Source: Choristoneura fumiferana (taxonomy: Eukaryota > Arthropoda > Insecta > Lepidoptera > Tortricidae). Taken from it: a stretch of 64,000 nt of DNA. A program made the translations under genes and the position numbers. Positions 24,601 through 36,600 of the stretch are shown one piece after another; position 1 is the stretch's first letter, and the number at the start of each line of letters is the position of its first letter. A model generated the notes under the pieces. It was not told where the DNA came from. It saw only the letters and a program-made list of their open reading frames with translations, and ran no database searches. The stretch is taken from NCBI RefSeq assembly GCF_025370935.1, contig NC_133493.1, positions 1,186,845-1,250,844 on the forward strand, written 5' to 3'.

Positions 24601-27600
24601 ATGTGTTTGACGCGTATGTATGTATGTATGTCTATTCCTATGTCCTCTCGTAACTACTAAACGGCTGAATCGATTTTGATAAATGATACGTCCCATTTAA
24701 ATCATGACACTCAAAATTCTTACCTAATGGGTCCCGACTGTTGAACTTTAAGTTAGCTACTTAACAAAGTTCTAGCCCACTAGAAGACTTGTTTTCTTCT
24801 TTATAGTATTTTTAAGGCAGTCGGGTTTTTTGATTTTTTAAATTTATTGTTTTTTAGCTGTGTGCTCAAAAATAAATATTTTCTATTCTATTCTATTGTC
24901 CTTACTTGGTGGTGAACTGGTGAGCCAAGTCGTCCCTGTCGGCTGCTAGAGACAGCAGCTGTCCTATTGTCTTCGGCCCTTGCAGCTTCTTGAACATCGC
25001 CTTGTCTGGCGTCTGGTAACAAAAAACCAAAAAATAAGTTTGTTTTATAGAATCTTTTTGTATTTTTTATTTCAATTCCAAATTTTTACTTTTACGGTCA
25101 TCCCATAAAACCTAAATTGAAAATACAAACTGAAAATATAGATGCACAGAAAAACTAAAAAAATAAGACCATCACTGGGAATCGAACCCAGGTCCTCGGT
25201 ATTCCGTACCGCGTGCTATACCGCTACACCACTGATGGTCACTGGTGGACCATCAGTGGTGTAGCGGTATAGCGCCCAGTGATGGTCTTATTTTTCTGGT
25301 TTTTCTGTGCATCTATATTTTCAGTTTGTATTTTCAACCAAAAAATAAGTTTGTTTCTCATACTTTTTCTATGAAATGCAATGTTACCTTCGGTAATTCT
25401 GATTACAGGTAGAGACAAGTGATTTTCGGATTCTATGCTTTGTGGTAAACCTACGTTAACCTTTATATTTTACCTTAGCACACGTACAGTCAGAGTAAAA
25501 AAAAGGTTCGTCACCCTAAGATCTATTTTCCTTTGCTCAGTATGAGCGCTAATCTGCTTTATCGATTGAGTAGGACATACTGCGTCAACCTGTCAACCTG
25601 CTAAACATAATCAGGTGACCATAGCAACCCTACCACTACACCCCTTGGTACTGACAAACACTGACAATCAAAAAGAACATTATTTGATTGAAACTTTTAC
25701 GAAGTTGTTTATTAAAAAGGTTTTGTATTAATATGAAACCCCAGTTATCATGTCAAGTAAGCATAATTTTATATGCACTTGTCTACTTAGTACTTTGGTT
25801 TCAATCCGTAAAAAAGCCGTGGTAGCCTAGTGGTTTGACCTATCGCCTCTCAAGCAGAGGGTCGTGGGTTCAAACCCCGGCTCGCACCTCTGAGTTTTTG
25901 GAAATTCATGTACATTTGAAATTTACCACGAGCTTTGCGGTGAAGGAAAACATCGTGAGGAAACCTGCACAAACCTGCGAAGCAATTCAATGGTGTGTGT
26001 GAAGTTCCCAATCCGCACTGGGCCCGCGTGGCCCAAGCCGTCTTGTTGTGAGAGGAGGCCTGTGCCCAGCAGTGGGACGTATATAGGCTGGGATGATGAT
26101 GATGAATCCGTACTAAGAGTCTATGACTTTGTAAAGGAATCAAGGAATCAATTTAATAACTGACAAAGGTTTTCCTACCCCCACTGTACAAGTACACGTA
26201 CACTTGGTACACGTTGGTGTGACATGTCTTTTTATGCAAAACCCCACCCCCCCCCCTACTTCCACATAAATCGACATAAAAAATGACACTCAGACTCGAC
26301 CCATTACACACACATGGAGGTATATATGTGGGGATCGTGCGAAGGAAAACAAACTTTTCAAATGAAGTAAGAAAAAGTTTATTACAAAAAATTAAATGGA
26401 ATACGTATTTAAAAGCAAATAACAGAAAACACCACTAGCGCATAGGCTCACCCGATCAAAACTCGCACTCTTTTACTCATTCGCTCGTCTCATTCACTCC
26501 ACATTAGTCTTCAGTCATTCGGTCGCTCGTTTACATCAAATCATTCTAACATAAATCCACCCTCATTCCCACATTCGGCCATCCTACACACATGACTGTC
26601 CCCAGGCATCCTTTAAACAAAACATCTTAAACATCTAAACATCTTAACCTAGGTACATCTTAACCACATAAACATGTGTGCTGTAGCCATCATTATTTGC
26701 AATAAACAAAATCTTTACATCTTATACAAATAAAAAGAAAACAGTTAACCAGTCTTAATTAGACATCTTTTTTTTAAAACAAAAACAAAAAAAAACAACA
26801 TCTCAGAAAAATAAACATCTTAGGGACAAAAAAACAATACTGCAAAAAAAAAACAAACCATACCCAGTAGCAATCCAGCATTGTTTGTGATCCCGACCTA
26901 CTTGTGGAATCGTTACCCATTTTAAATTTCACACCACACCAGTGGGTATAAAATTTCTTTACACCTTCCATAGCCTGAGCTTTTAACAACTTTAAGTGAC
27001 CTTGGAGGTCACTTTCACACTTTAGCAAGTGTACCTGGCTGCCGTTCATGATAACAGTCATATCGTATAACAATTCCTGGCCTAGAATAACATCGTATGG
27101 AATAAAGTCTTGTGGCACAAGGTGCGGAATTACGTTAAAACACTCGTCGTTGGTCGCAATGTTCATCTTCTCGTATCCCGGCGATACGACTTTCGATGCG
27201 CCGAGTCCCGTCAACGATAGTTCGCACTTTTTGTGGCCCGGCGCGCCTAACAACTCGTAACTGTCCTCCGACACAAGGTTCACGTCACTACCGGAGTCTA
27301 TCAACGCGTTAATGCTTCGACTACACAATAAAATCTTCTTTATTGGCTTCTGATCGATGTTTCTTGTTTGGTATGAGCTGTCACTGTCACTGTCGGTGAC
27401 ACTCCTGTGACGTTTGACGTTCGTCGCCGCCATGGCCGCCATCTTCAAATCGCTCCCGGTCGTTCCATTCGATGCACATTCGTCGTCCAACTCATTCGTT
27501 CGAACATCAACTCGCACGAATAAGTTCGTTCCATTCGATTCGTTCTCGTTCGAATTCGCCGATTGAATTCCGCCAGCGCCGCCATTATGTTTCACGTCAG

Positions 27601-30600
27601 CTGATTCGCTCGACATCGTTGATGCACAGTGTGCCGATATGTGACCGAATTGGTTAGATTGGTAACACTTCGCGTCAATTTCTTCGTTCGGGCACACACT
27701 GGACACACGATTTTCTCCTTCTTCACAGCTATAGCTCGAGTAAACTGGTTTGGGCCGGGTTTTCGTCACGTCTTGTAGCAAATGCGTAGGTACCATCTTA
27801 CTTTTAATAATTTCGTATATTCGAATCTTTTCCTTTAAATCACTGTATGTTGTAACGCCGTATAACATCATCTTATTCGTTTCTGTATCTTCGATGCCGT
27901 CGACAATATATTGAATTGCCACATCGTCTGGCATTTTCCCTCTTTTGCCCAACTCGCGCATCGTAAGTAGGTAGTCAAGGCAACTCTCGTCTACCTTCTT
28001 TTTACGCGCCGCCATTAGCTCGTGTATCGCCTTTATGTCGATCGTGTCATGGAATTCTTCTTTTAGCGCGTACTTTAGATCGTCCCACGATTTAAACGGT
28101 CGCTCCGCTTGGAGCCAGAGCGCTGCGGTGCCCGTTAAGCTGCGCCTAGCAACAATTAGCCGTTGCAAGGGCGTCCACCCAAATATCGTCGCGTTTTCTT
28201 CGATGTCGTCAATAAATCTAGTAACGCTGTACATCTCATCTTGTGCACTAAATTTACTGACTAGGTCGTCAATATACTGCAGGCTTTCACTACAGTCGTA
28301 CGTCATCATCGCTTCCGTTGCCCTTGCAGTCGTCGTCGTCATATTCGTCGTCGTCCGGAGTTTGAGTCTCGGTGCCTCATCCACACCTCCACTCGGAGCC
28401 TCGCTAGCTGACTCGTCGTACATCCTATCTGTTTCCATCCCTCCGATGTGCCGTTTCTCGCCGCTCAGAAGCCACCGTCTTACTCCCGAAGCCAGCAGAA
28501 ACTCGTCTTCGTCGTTATTTCGGCCGCCCGTCGTAAATAGCAACCGCCACAACACGAAATGTAACCGCCTCGTTACACCACGTAGCACACCAGTCCGTCG
28601 TCGTATTCGCAGTTAATTTTTTCCTTCTGATCCCGGACGAGCCCCCAAAAATGTGGGATCGTGCGAAGGAAAACAAACTTTTCAAATGAAGTAAGAAAAA
28701 GTTTATTACAAAAAATTAAATGGAATACGTATTTAAAAGCAAATAACAGAAAACACCACTAGCGCATAGGCTCACCCGATCGTAACTCCCACTCTTTTAC
28801 TCATTCGCTCGTCTCATTCACTCCACATTAGTCTTCAGTCATTCGGTCGCTCGTTTACATCAAATCATTCTAACATTAATCCACCCTCATTCCCACATAT
28901 ATAGTAGCAATGTAGCAAAGTAAAATTCTTCAAAGGCATGGACCTCCGCGAAGTTAAACCTGAATTAATAAATTATTTACTTCTCTCTGACATTCTCTTA
29001 GTTAACAGACTTTACTATACTACACTCACCGTGTCAGATTTTTCCAGCATCCGAAGCAGCTCATTCAAAAGCCTCTCCAAATACTGCATATCAATGACCA
29101 CCTTATTCTTCTTCTCGCTCTTACCACTGGCCCGACTCATGTCACTGAGCGAGCTGCAAACACTCTCCGTCTTCCCCAGCTTAGCTCTATCTTCTTTCTT
29201 CTTCTTTTTACTCTTCTTACTCTCCTTTACTTCTTCAACTTTTTCAGTGACTTCTGTGTTGTTATTGTTCTCTGACGCTTCTTTTTTCGTTTTCTTCTTT
29301 TTCGGCTTCTTATTTTCGGTGTCTTCTCCATTTAGTTTCTCTTCATTCTCTTCAGTGTGGGGGGGTTTTTGTTCGATAAGGGGGGCGAGTATGTTGTTGA
29401 TCTGTTGCACGACTTTGTACATTTTGTTGGCGACTGGGAACGTGTAGGGGTCTATTGGCACTCGATTTTCGCTGAACAGTTGTTCGTTTCCTCTGTCAAT
29501 CGGAAGATACATATAGTTAATTTTATTATACATACCGTAATTGGACACAATGAAAAAAAGGGTATCGCCACACCATCGATCGATGGTATAATGGATTGGT
29601 CGACGTCGTTCGAGTACGCGGCAAGTCAGAAATGTGGGTGACATGTCTTTAAGTGATAAAAGGTTTCAAAGCATACCAATAGTTAGTACTTTGTACCACA
29701 CCAATCGATCTACGTCGAATAGAAGCATCGATCGGCTGTCGAACAATCGTTTATCGACCGATATCTGTCGACCAGCCAAACCTACCACACCAATCGATCG
29801 ATGTCGATAGTTGGCACCGATCGATGACCGATCGATTGGTGTGGTACCTAACACCCTAAGAATGGCCCACGAATCGGACCTCGAGTCTTCATCATTCCGT
29901 GATTCATTCCCCCTTTTTTATTTTGAAACGTAAAATGATTGAGGAGAGTTTGTGTTTGATGCATCACATCATGAAATAAGCTCTCACCCGGCCAACAGCT
30001 TCTGTTTCACCTTCCGCGCCTTTTTCTTGAGCGCTTTGATTTTGTCTCTCTCTTTCCGCTCCAGCTCCAGCCGGGCGGCGTCGTCGCAGTCGTTCTCCTG
30101 GCTCTCCGACGTAGTCTGAAACAAACAAACAAAACAATATTTTAAACATGAAACTACTGTGAGACACTCATAATAAATAATGTTGTAACGGATAACTCAC
30201 GTCTTAAATCGAGTTTAGCTCGACATGTTTCGGGCTAATTCGTAGACCTTTTTCCTAGGAGCAACGCGACTTGGTGTAGAAGGGCTATTAATTAGCCCGA
30301 AACATGTCGAGCTAAACTCGAGTTACCCGACGTGAGTTATCCGTTACAATATTATGGTGGCCTATAGTTTGACCTATGGTCTCTCAACCAGAGGATCGTG
30401 GGTTCAATCTAGGCTCATAACTTGGATTTTAATTACTAACCATGAGCTTTACGCTGAAAGGAAACATCGTGAGGAAGCCTACACAAACCTACGAACAATC
30501 CAATGGTGTATGTGAAGTTCCCAAGGCGCACTGTAACCGCGTGGGAACTACCGCCCAAGCCCTCGCGTTCTAAAAGGAGGTAGTTGGGGAGAATATGGGC

Positions 30601-33600
30601 TTGATGATGATGATGATGAAATTAAAAAACAGACTTTTTCCCATCTCATGCTCGTAAAGTTCGTATTTATGCTGGATCTAGGCGACATAAAATAACTTTT
30701 AATGCTCTAGTGCATAAAGTAAAATCTTTGTCTAAGACAATCCAGTATAAACAGCCACAAACGAAGAAGCTTCTACACATACTTTTAAAACAATTTTTAT
30801 TTATATAAAACTAAAAATCAATCAAAATAGATCAAAAAACTAAAATTGTATTGTTCATACAGTAAAATATACATAGTAAGTGAACAATTGCTTCCACTGT
30901 TGATATTTAATTTCCTCGCCATCGAAGTGACAAGCAGTGTAAAACTCGAGCATTAAACCTATTTTCCCCTCGACGTGTCTATCCACCACGTGGCTAAATG
31001 AGCGTCTCGGGTAAAATGGCTCGTTTTATGCCCTCGTTGTATAATCTACTATTGAAGCATTGCGCAAAACACTGCCCAAATGGAATGCTAATTCTTTGAG
31101 AGAGATAGCTGCCGGCCCTTTGGTCTCCAGTTGTGTCAACCAGGGGCTTTTGCTTTTTTGTTGCGTCAAATTTGTTTGTTTATACCCTTTTTACAAAAAA
31201 GTTACACAAAAAAAGTGAGAAAGGCTGCGTTCCCATCAAAGACCCAGTTTGCAGGTGGTGGTAGGACCTTGTGCAAGGTCCGCCCGGATTGCTACCACCA
31301 TCTTGCTTGTTAATCCTGCCGTGAAGCAGCAGTGCTTGCACTGTTGTGTTTCGGCGTGGAGAGTAAGGCAGCCGGTGAATTGGCACGTGAGGTAACCCAT
31401 CTTAGGCCTCTAGGTTGGCAACGCGTCTGCAATACCCCTGGTGTTGTAGATGTTTATGGGCGGTGGTGATCTCTTACCATCAGGAGACCCACTTGCTCGT
31501 TTGCCATCCAGTCGAATAATAATAATAAAAAAAGACGTGCGAGGATCTGTTGCGAGGAATTTGTTTTTCATCAACCAATAGAAACGCTTCATTTACCTAT
31601 TCTCGCACAGCGCATCTCTGGTGGAAACAGCTGAGCGGAGCGAGGCGAGGTAAATGAAGCATTCCTATTGATTCATGGAACACTATCCTCACACATCTCT
31701 AGTTGCAACGCAGCCTTAACAAAAAAAACTCATGATCATCATCATCATCATCGTCATCATTCCAGACTACATACGGCCCACTGTTGGGCACAGGCCTCCT
31801 CTGAGAACTATTTAACCTATTAATGTTTTCCTGACTTTAGTACTGACCGGCTGTCTTGGCCCCGTGGCCTTCTCCCGGATGGCCTGCAGATGCGACTCCA
31901 GCCGCTGCTGGCTGGCGTCCTGTTTGTGCCGGATGCGCGAGCGAAGCGCCACCGCCTCCAGCTCCGCCGCCGCCGCCAGCGCTGACAGGCGGGACTTCAC
32001 GCCCTCTGCCTGTAGGGATAAGGTATGGGATTAGAATACGGTGGTTGAGCTGTTTTGTAAATTCAGACAGTATTATATATAAATCATGGAATAGAAGAGA
32101 TTAGAATACCTACAGTATATTTTTACAATATAAACATGCTGTATCTATTAAATAGATATTCTTATTTACCTATACTTTCTGAAAAAATACATTACAAACT
32201 GATGGGTAATTATAAGAAATTCACAAGCGGAACGTCAAATGTCAATACAATTTAGCCAAATACATATTAGACTGATGTTACACATTTGACGTTCCTTTTG
32301 TGAACCACGTTGTTTTGTTAGACCACATGGTCTACCACCCTAAAGTTGATTAATGCCAATAGACGTGTCTGTCAAGTTGAAAGTTCGACTTCAGCGACAT
32401 ATTCATTTGATAGGAACTTGTTTAAAAATTGATAGAGCACTTATTTGGCTGATGGCACCTGATGGGCCCTTTAACAGGAGCTAATAATTACAACATAGAT
32501 CGTACTCGTCAAACCGAACGACATTAGTTCAGCGACTTTTAAAAACAATTAGTTTTTTATAAAAAATAGGATCGCCTTTATCTCAAAGAGAGAAAAACTA
32601 TTCACGGATGCTCACGATAATAGTTATTTGTGATAAGAGGTTAGTAAGTAAGGTTTTGAAGATTGTAAAACCTTGCCAACCGTGTATCTTACGACTTTTT
32701 CAATACATTTGTGAGTAAATAGGCAATTAATAACACAAAATTGAAAAAGAAAAAAACAACGCAAAGTTTTACAAAAATGGCGCGTCCGTAACGCGCATGC
32801 GTAAGTTTTACTTTTAATTAGGTTAACTAAAATTATCAGGCAAAGGTTCGACGCGTTCAGCCACTACGATTTTTTCGAATAAATAAAAGGTGGAAATCGT
32901 TAAAATCTGAGGTAATTAAATTACAGTTTATAATAATTACAATCAATTTTGAAAAATAATTACTTTGTTTTGTATATTTATAAATTTTTCTACGTATAAG
33001 TCGATATATTTTATTTTTGTCATTTAAAACACTTTGCTTGTAAACTTTTAAAACTGTAAAGAATCGCACTAGTGCGGTAAAATGAACTTACGAGCCATGT
33101 ATACATCCTTTGCAAGCTTTCGAGCAAATGTATTGAAAAAAAAAAATATTCGCGGTCAAAGTTGCGGGCAACAGCTAGTACATTATTACTACCTAGCTGT
33201 TGTATATTATAAATTATATAAAAGGTTATTTTAGTGATTTGATTAGTACTTTTCCTGTACTTGAAAAACAAATAAATGAAAAATAGCAAATTTATGGCAA
33301 CATCTTGCAACCTTGCCAAATCTGTTTGAGAAAACTATTTCAAGAATCCGTTACGAGTTTTCGGCCTACTGACAACAGCCCGGCTAGCTCAGTCGGTAGA
33401 GCATGAGACTCTTAATCTCAGGGTCGTGGGTTCGAGCCCCACGTTGGGCGAAATTTTTATATTTTACTAGCTGGTGCCCGCGGCTTCACCCTCGGTGTAG
33501 TTTTTTTTTAATTTTCTAAATCTTTTATAAGAACCTTCTCCTGACAATAGCAAACACAACAAAAGAAGAATTAGCGAAATCGGTCCAGCCGTTCACGCGT

Positions 33601-36600
33601 GATGCCGTGACCAAGGGAAATAGGGATTCATTTTTATATATTAAAATTTTATACAATACAATACAATACAAAGACTCTTTATTGTACACCAGACATAGTA
33701 AGCGATACAGAAAACAAATTATTAAAATTACAAGGTGAGCAATAGGCGGCCTTATCGCTTAAGAGCGATCTCTTCCAGGCAACCTTTTTACAGAAAGAAG
33801 AAGGACTAGTTTAAACAGTGGTGCATCAAAAGTAGATCAGAAAATGTAAACGTAACAGCAATACATCTACGAATACATACATAATTATATCATACATATA
33901 ATATACGTCCAAAATAAATATAGGTAGTGAGATAAACAGCAACAAATAAATAAATAAATAAATTATAATAAGGCTAAAAACTACAAGATGACAGATAGTG
34001 CTCCTTAAGCATAGATTTAAAAAGTGACAAAGACTTTGCGCGTCGTAAGTCAATCGGTAAGGAGTTCCACAACCGAATAGCCTGGGCAGTATAAGAATAT
34101 ACATAGAATTTGGAGTTAGATAGAGGCACGGAAAGGAGAAAGTTCTGAGAGCATCGAATAGAAGTTACGTAGCTAAATCGCTCTTTGAGGTAGCGAGGAG
34201 TTGCAGGGTTAAAGAGAATGCCGTAAAGAAGGTGGAGAATGTGAGAGTTACGGCGAAAGCGGATTGGGAGCCACTTGAGCTGTGATCGAAAATTAGAGAC
34301 ATGATCGAACTTACTTTATTTATATTTTAAGAATAGAAGAAATAATATAGATAGAAGGGATTTTGGGAAATTTGAGAAACAACATTTAGAAAATCATATC
34401 TCCACAACCGTGACACTTAGGACCCAAGTCCAAGGGTGAAAAGATAACAAATAACCTCAAAAATAGCTGAAAAAAATTTGACGGTCCATGTGCCGAACAT
34501 TCTTTATAATAATAAACTCGATTTGTTTCTTCGCGAAGTGGTGCGGTCAAGCTATGCAAACAGCTGCCCTTGCGTGAAATATTTTATAAATTTTTCCCTC
34601 TCTAAACCGCAGAGGGGCAAATCAAGATTATCTATTTTTCAGGTGGACCTTGTGCAAGGTCCGCCCGGATTGCTACCACCATCTTGCTCGCTAATCCTGC
34701 CATGAAATAGCAGTGCTTGCACTGTTGTGTTTCGGCGTGGAGAGTAAGACAGCCGGTGAAATTACTGGCACTTGTGGCATCTTAGGCCTCTAGGTTGGCA
34801 ACGCATCTGCAATCCCCCTGGTGTTGCAGGTGTCTATGGGCGGTGGTCATCTCTTACCATCAGGAGACCCACTTGCTCGTTTGTCATCCAGTCGAATAAA
34901 AAAAAACTATTCTATTTCCGACACTATTTTCTGTCGAATACTACGTATTTTGTCGGATATGTTCGGATTTATCTTGCCTTCTCAATGAGGGCTATCGTTT
35001 TTTGTCTTACTAGATGGCGCCACTGTTGCGTGAGGTTTTTAAGTGTGGATTTCAAAGTCTGTTATTACGGACGAACGTGAAAGAAAACAAAGTTTAGATT
35101 AAAATCATATAAAACGGTACCATAAAAATATCGAGCAACCAAAGTCTTGCGTAGTCCCGTTTTGTTCGGAAAAAAGGGAGGACAAAAGTTTTCGAAAGAC
35201 TAAACTGTCTCAAAACACAGACATTCATTGCCCCTTATCGCATAATTGCCATAATTAATTTCAGGTATTGCAAAATATTCACAAAATTATTCTAATTATA
35301 AATAAACCCGCGTAGCTCACCCAAAAACTATGAGATTTGACATTTCGGAGACCTCACGCTACACTAGCGCCTCTAGCGACGAATTCATACGCTATAGCCC
35401 TCATTAGCTTCAGTAAACGCCAGTAAGCAAGATAAACCTAACCTAACCTTTAACCCTTCTCGACAAAATACGATGGCAAAACATTATCTGTACCTTCTCC
35501 CTCGCAGCGATGTCCCTCTCCTGCCGTCGCATCTCCCTCAGCCCGTCAATACGTCTGTCCCTCTCTTTCCTTCGCTCGAGCAGCGTCTGCACGTGTCTCT
35601 GTCTCGCGGCCTCTATGGCCTGCCGGCGGGCCCCCACCGCAGCCTCGCGAGCTGCTTTCTGCTCCTGAAACCACAGAATGAGCTCAATCTCATCCTACTA
35701 ATCCTAGTATACTACTATCGCTGTGTACTAGCGGAGAAGCATGTTTAATCTATACTTATAAAACAGTACCGTGACTGACTGACTTACTGACTGACAGACA
35801 ACGCACAGCCTAAACTACTGGTGCTAGAGACTTGAAATTTGGCCTACATGTACCTCGAGTGTTGTAGAGGTGCACTAAGGAAGGATTTTTGGAAAATTCC
35901 CACGGGATAGGGAAATATCTAAACTTTCTACTCGTGTACTCTGAAACTATTGAGCCGATTTTAAAAAATCTTTCACCATTAGTAAGCTACACTATCCTTG
36001 ATTGACATAGGATACTTTATATCCGGGATAATGCAAAATTCCCTCGGGATAGAAATAAATTAATTCAATTTCGGAGCTGATTTAAAAAATTCTTACATAT
36101 TATGTGATATGACTATCCCCAAATGACAAGAGTACTTTTTCTTCAGGAATTTCTTTCACCAATAGAAAGCTACACTATTCCTCATTAGTATAGACTACTC
36201 ATCTTCGGGAAAATGCAAAATTCCCGCGGGATAGAAATAAGTAGTGAATTCAACCTCGGGTCTGACTTTAAAAGTTCTTTCACCAAAAGTAAGCTACAGT
36301 ATTCCTGATTGACATAGGATACTTTTTTCCGGGAAAATGAAAAATTCCCGAATTTGCAGTCTAATCTCTAGCATATTTTGACTTGTATATATAGATGTGC
36401 GATGGATGGATGGCTGGATGGATGGAAGAACAAAAAAAAATTAGTTCATATTCATAGCGATGTATTAAAATATGTTATTTTCACTAAACCATAGAAGTTT
36501 CCATGTGCCATTATTGGCTGAATGGGTATCCTAAATAAACGAAATAGTTCCCAAAGTTACTATTCGACGCGGATGAAGTCGCGGGCAAAAGCTAGTTTAG

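Larger units (their letters stand above)
26327..28897 (-). mobile_element. LTR retrotransposon, gag-protease only, in a SCAPER intron
   Basis: Two near-identical LTRs bound a 2.1-kb interior that holds one long ORF on the minus strand. The flanking sequence TATATA is present on both sides (26321-26326 and 28898-28903). No reverse transcriptase, RNase H or integrase motif exists in the interior, so this is a deletion derivative or a non-autonomous member. Its orientation matches the host gene. LTR similarity (about five differences in 247 bp) points to a fairly recent insertion. Confidence 0.93.

Noticed and set aside
25171..25240. tRNA gene candidate (minus strand)
   Set aside because: It has a box B and closing stem, but no T at position 33 and a SINE body behind it. 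Similar heads recur at 38840, 46015 and 50210.
28035..28616. 193-residue plus-strand frame
   Set aside because: Antisense shadow of the gag-protease ORF.
28938..29447. 169-residue plus-strand frame rich in Phe and Ser
   Set aside because: Antisense of the Lys/Glu-rich SCAPER exon 12.
29493..29644. N-terminal extension of SCAPER exon 12 to the upstream Met
   Set aside because: A splice acceptor (GATTGACAG) fits exon 11 in phase. The extension is unconserved and partly ATCGAT repeat.
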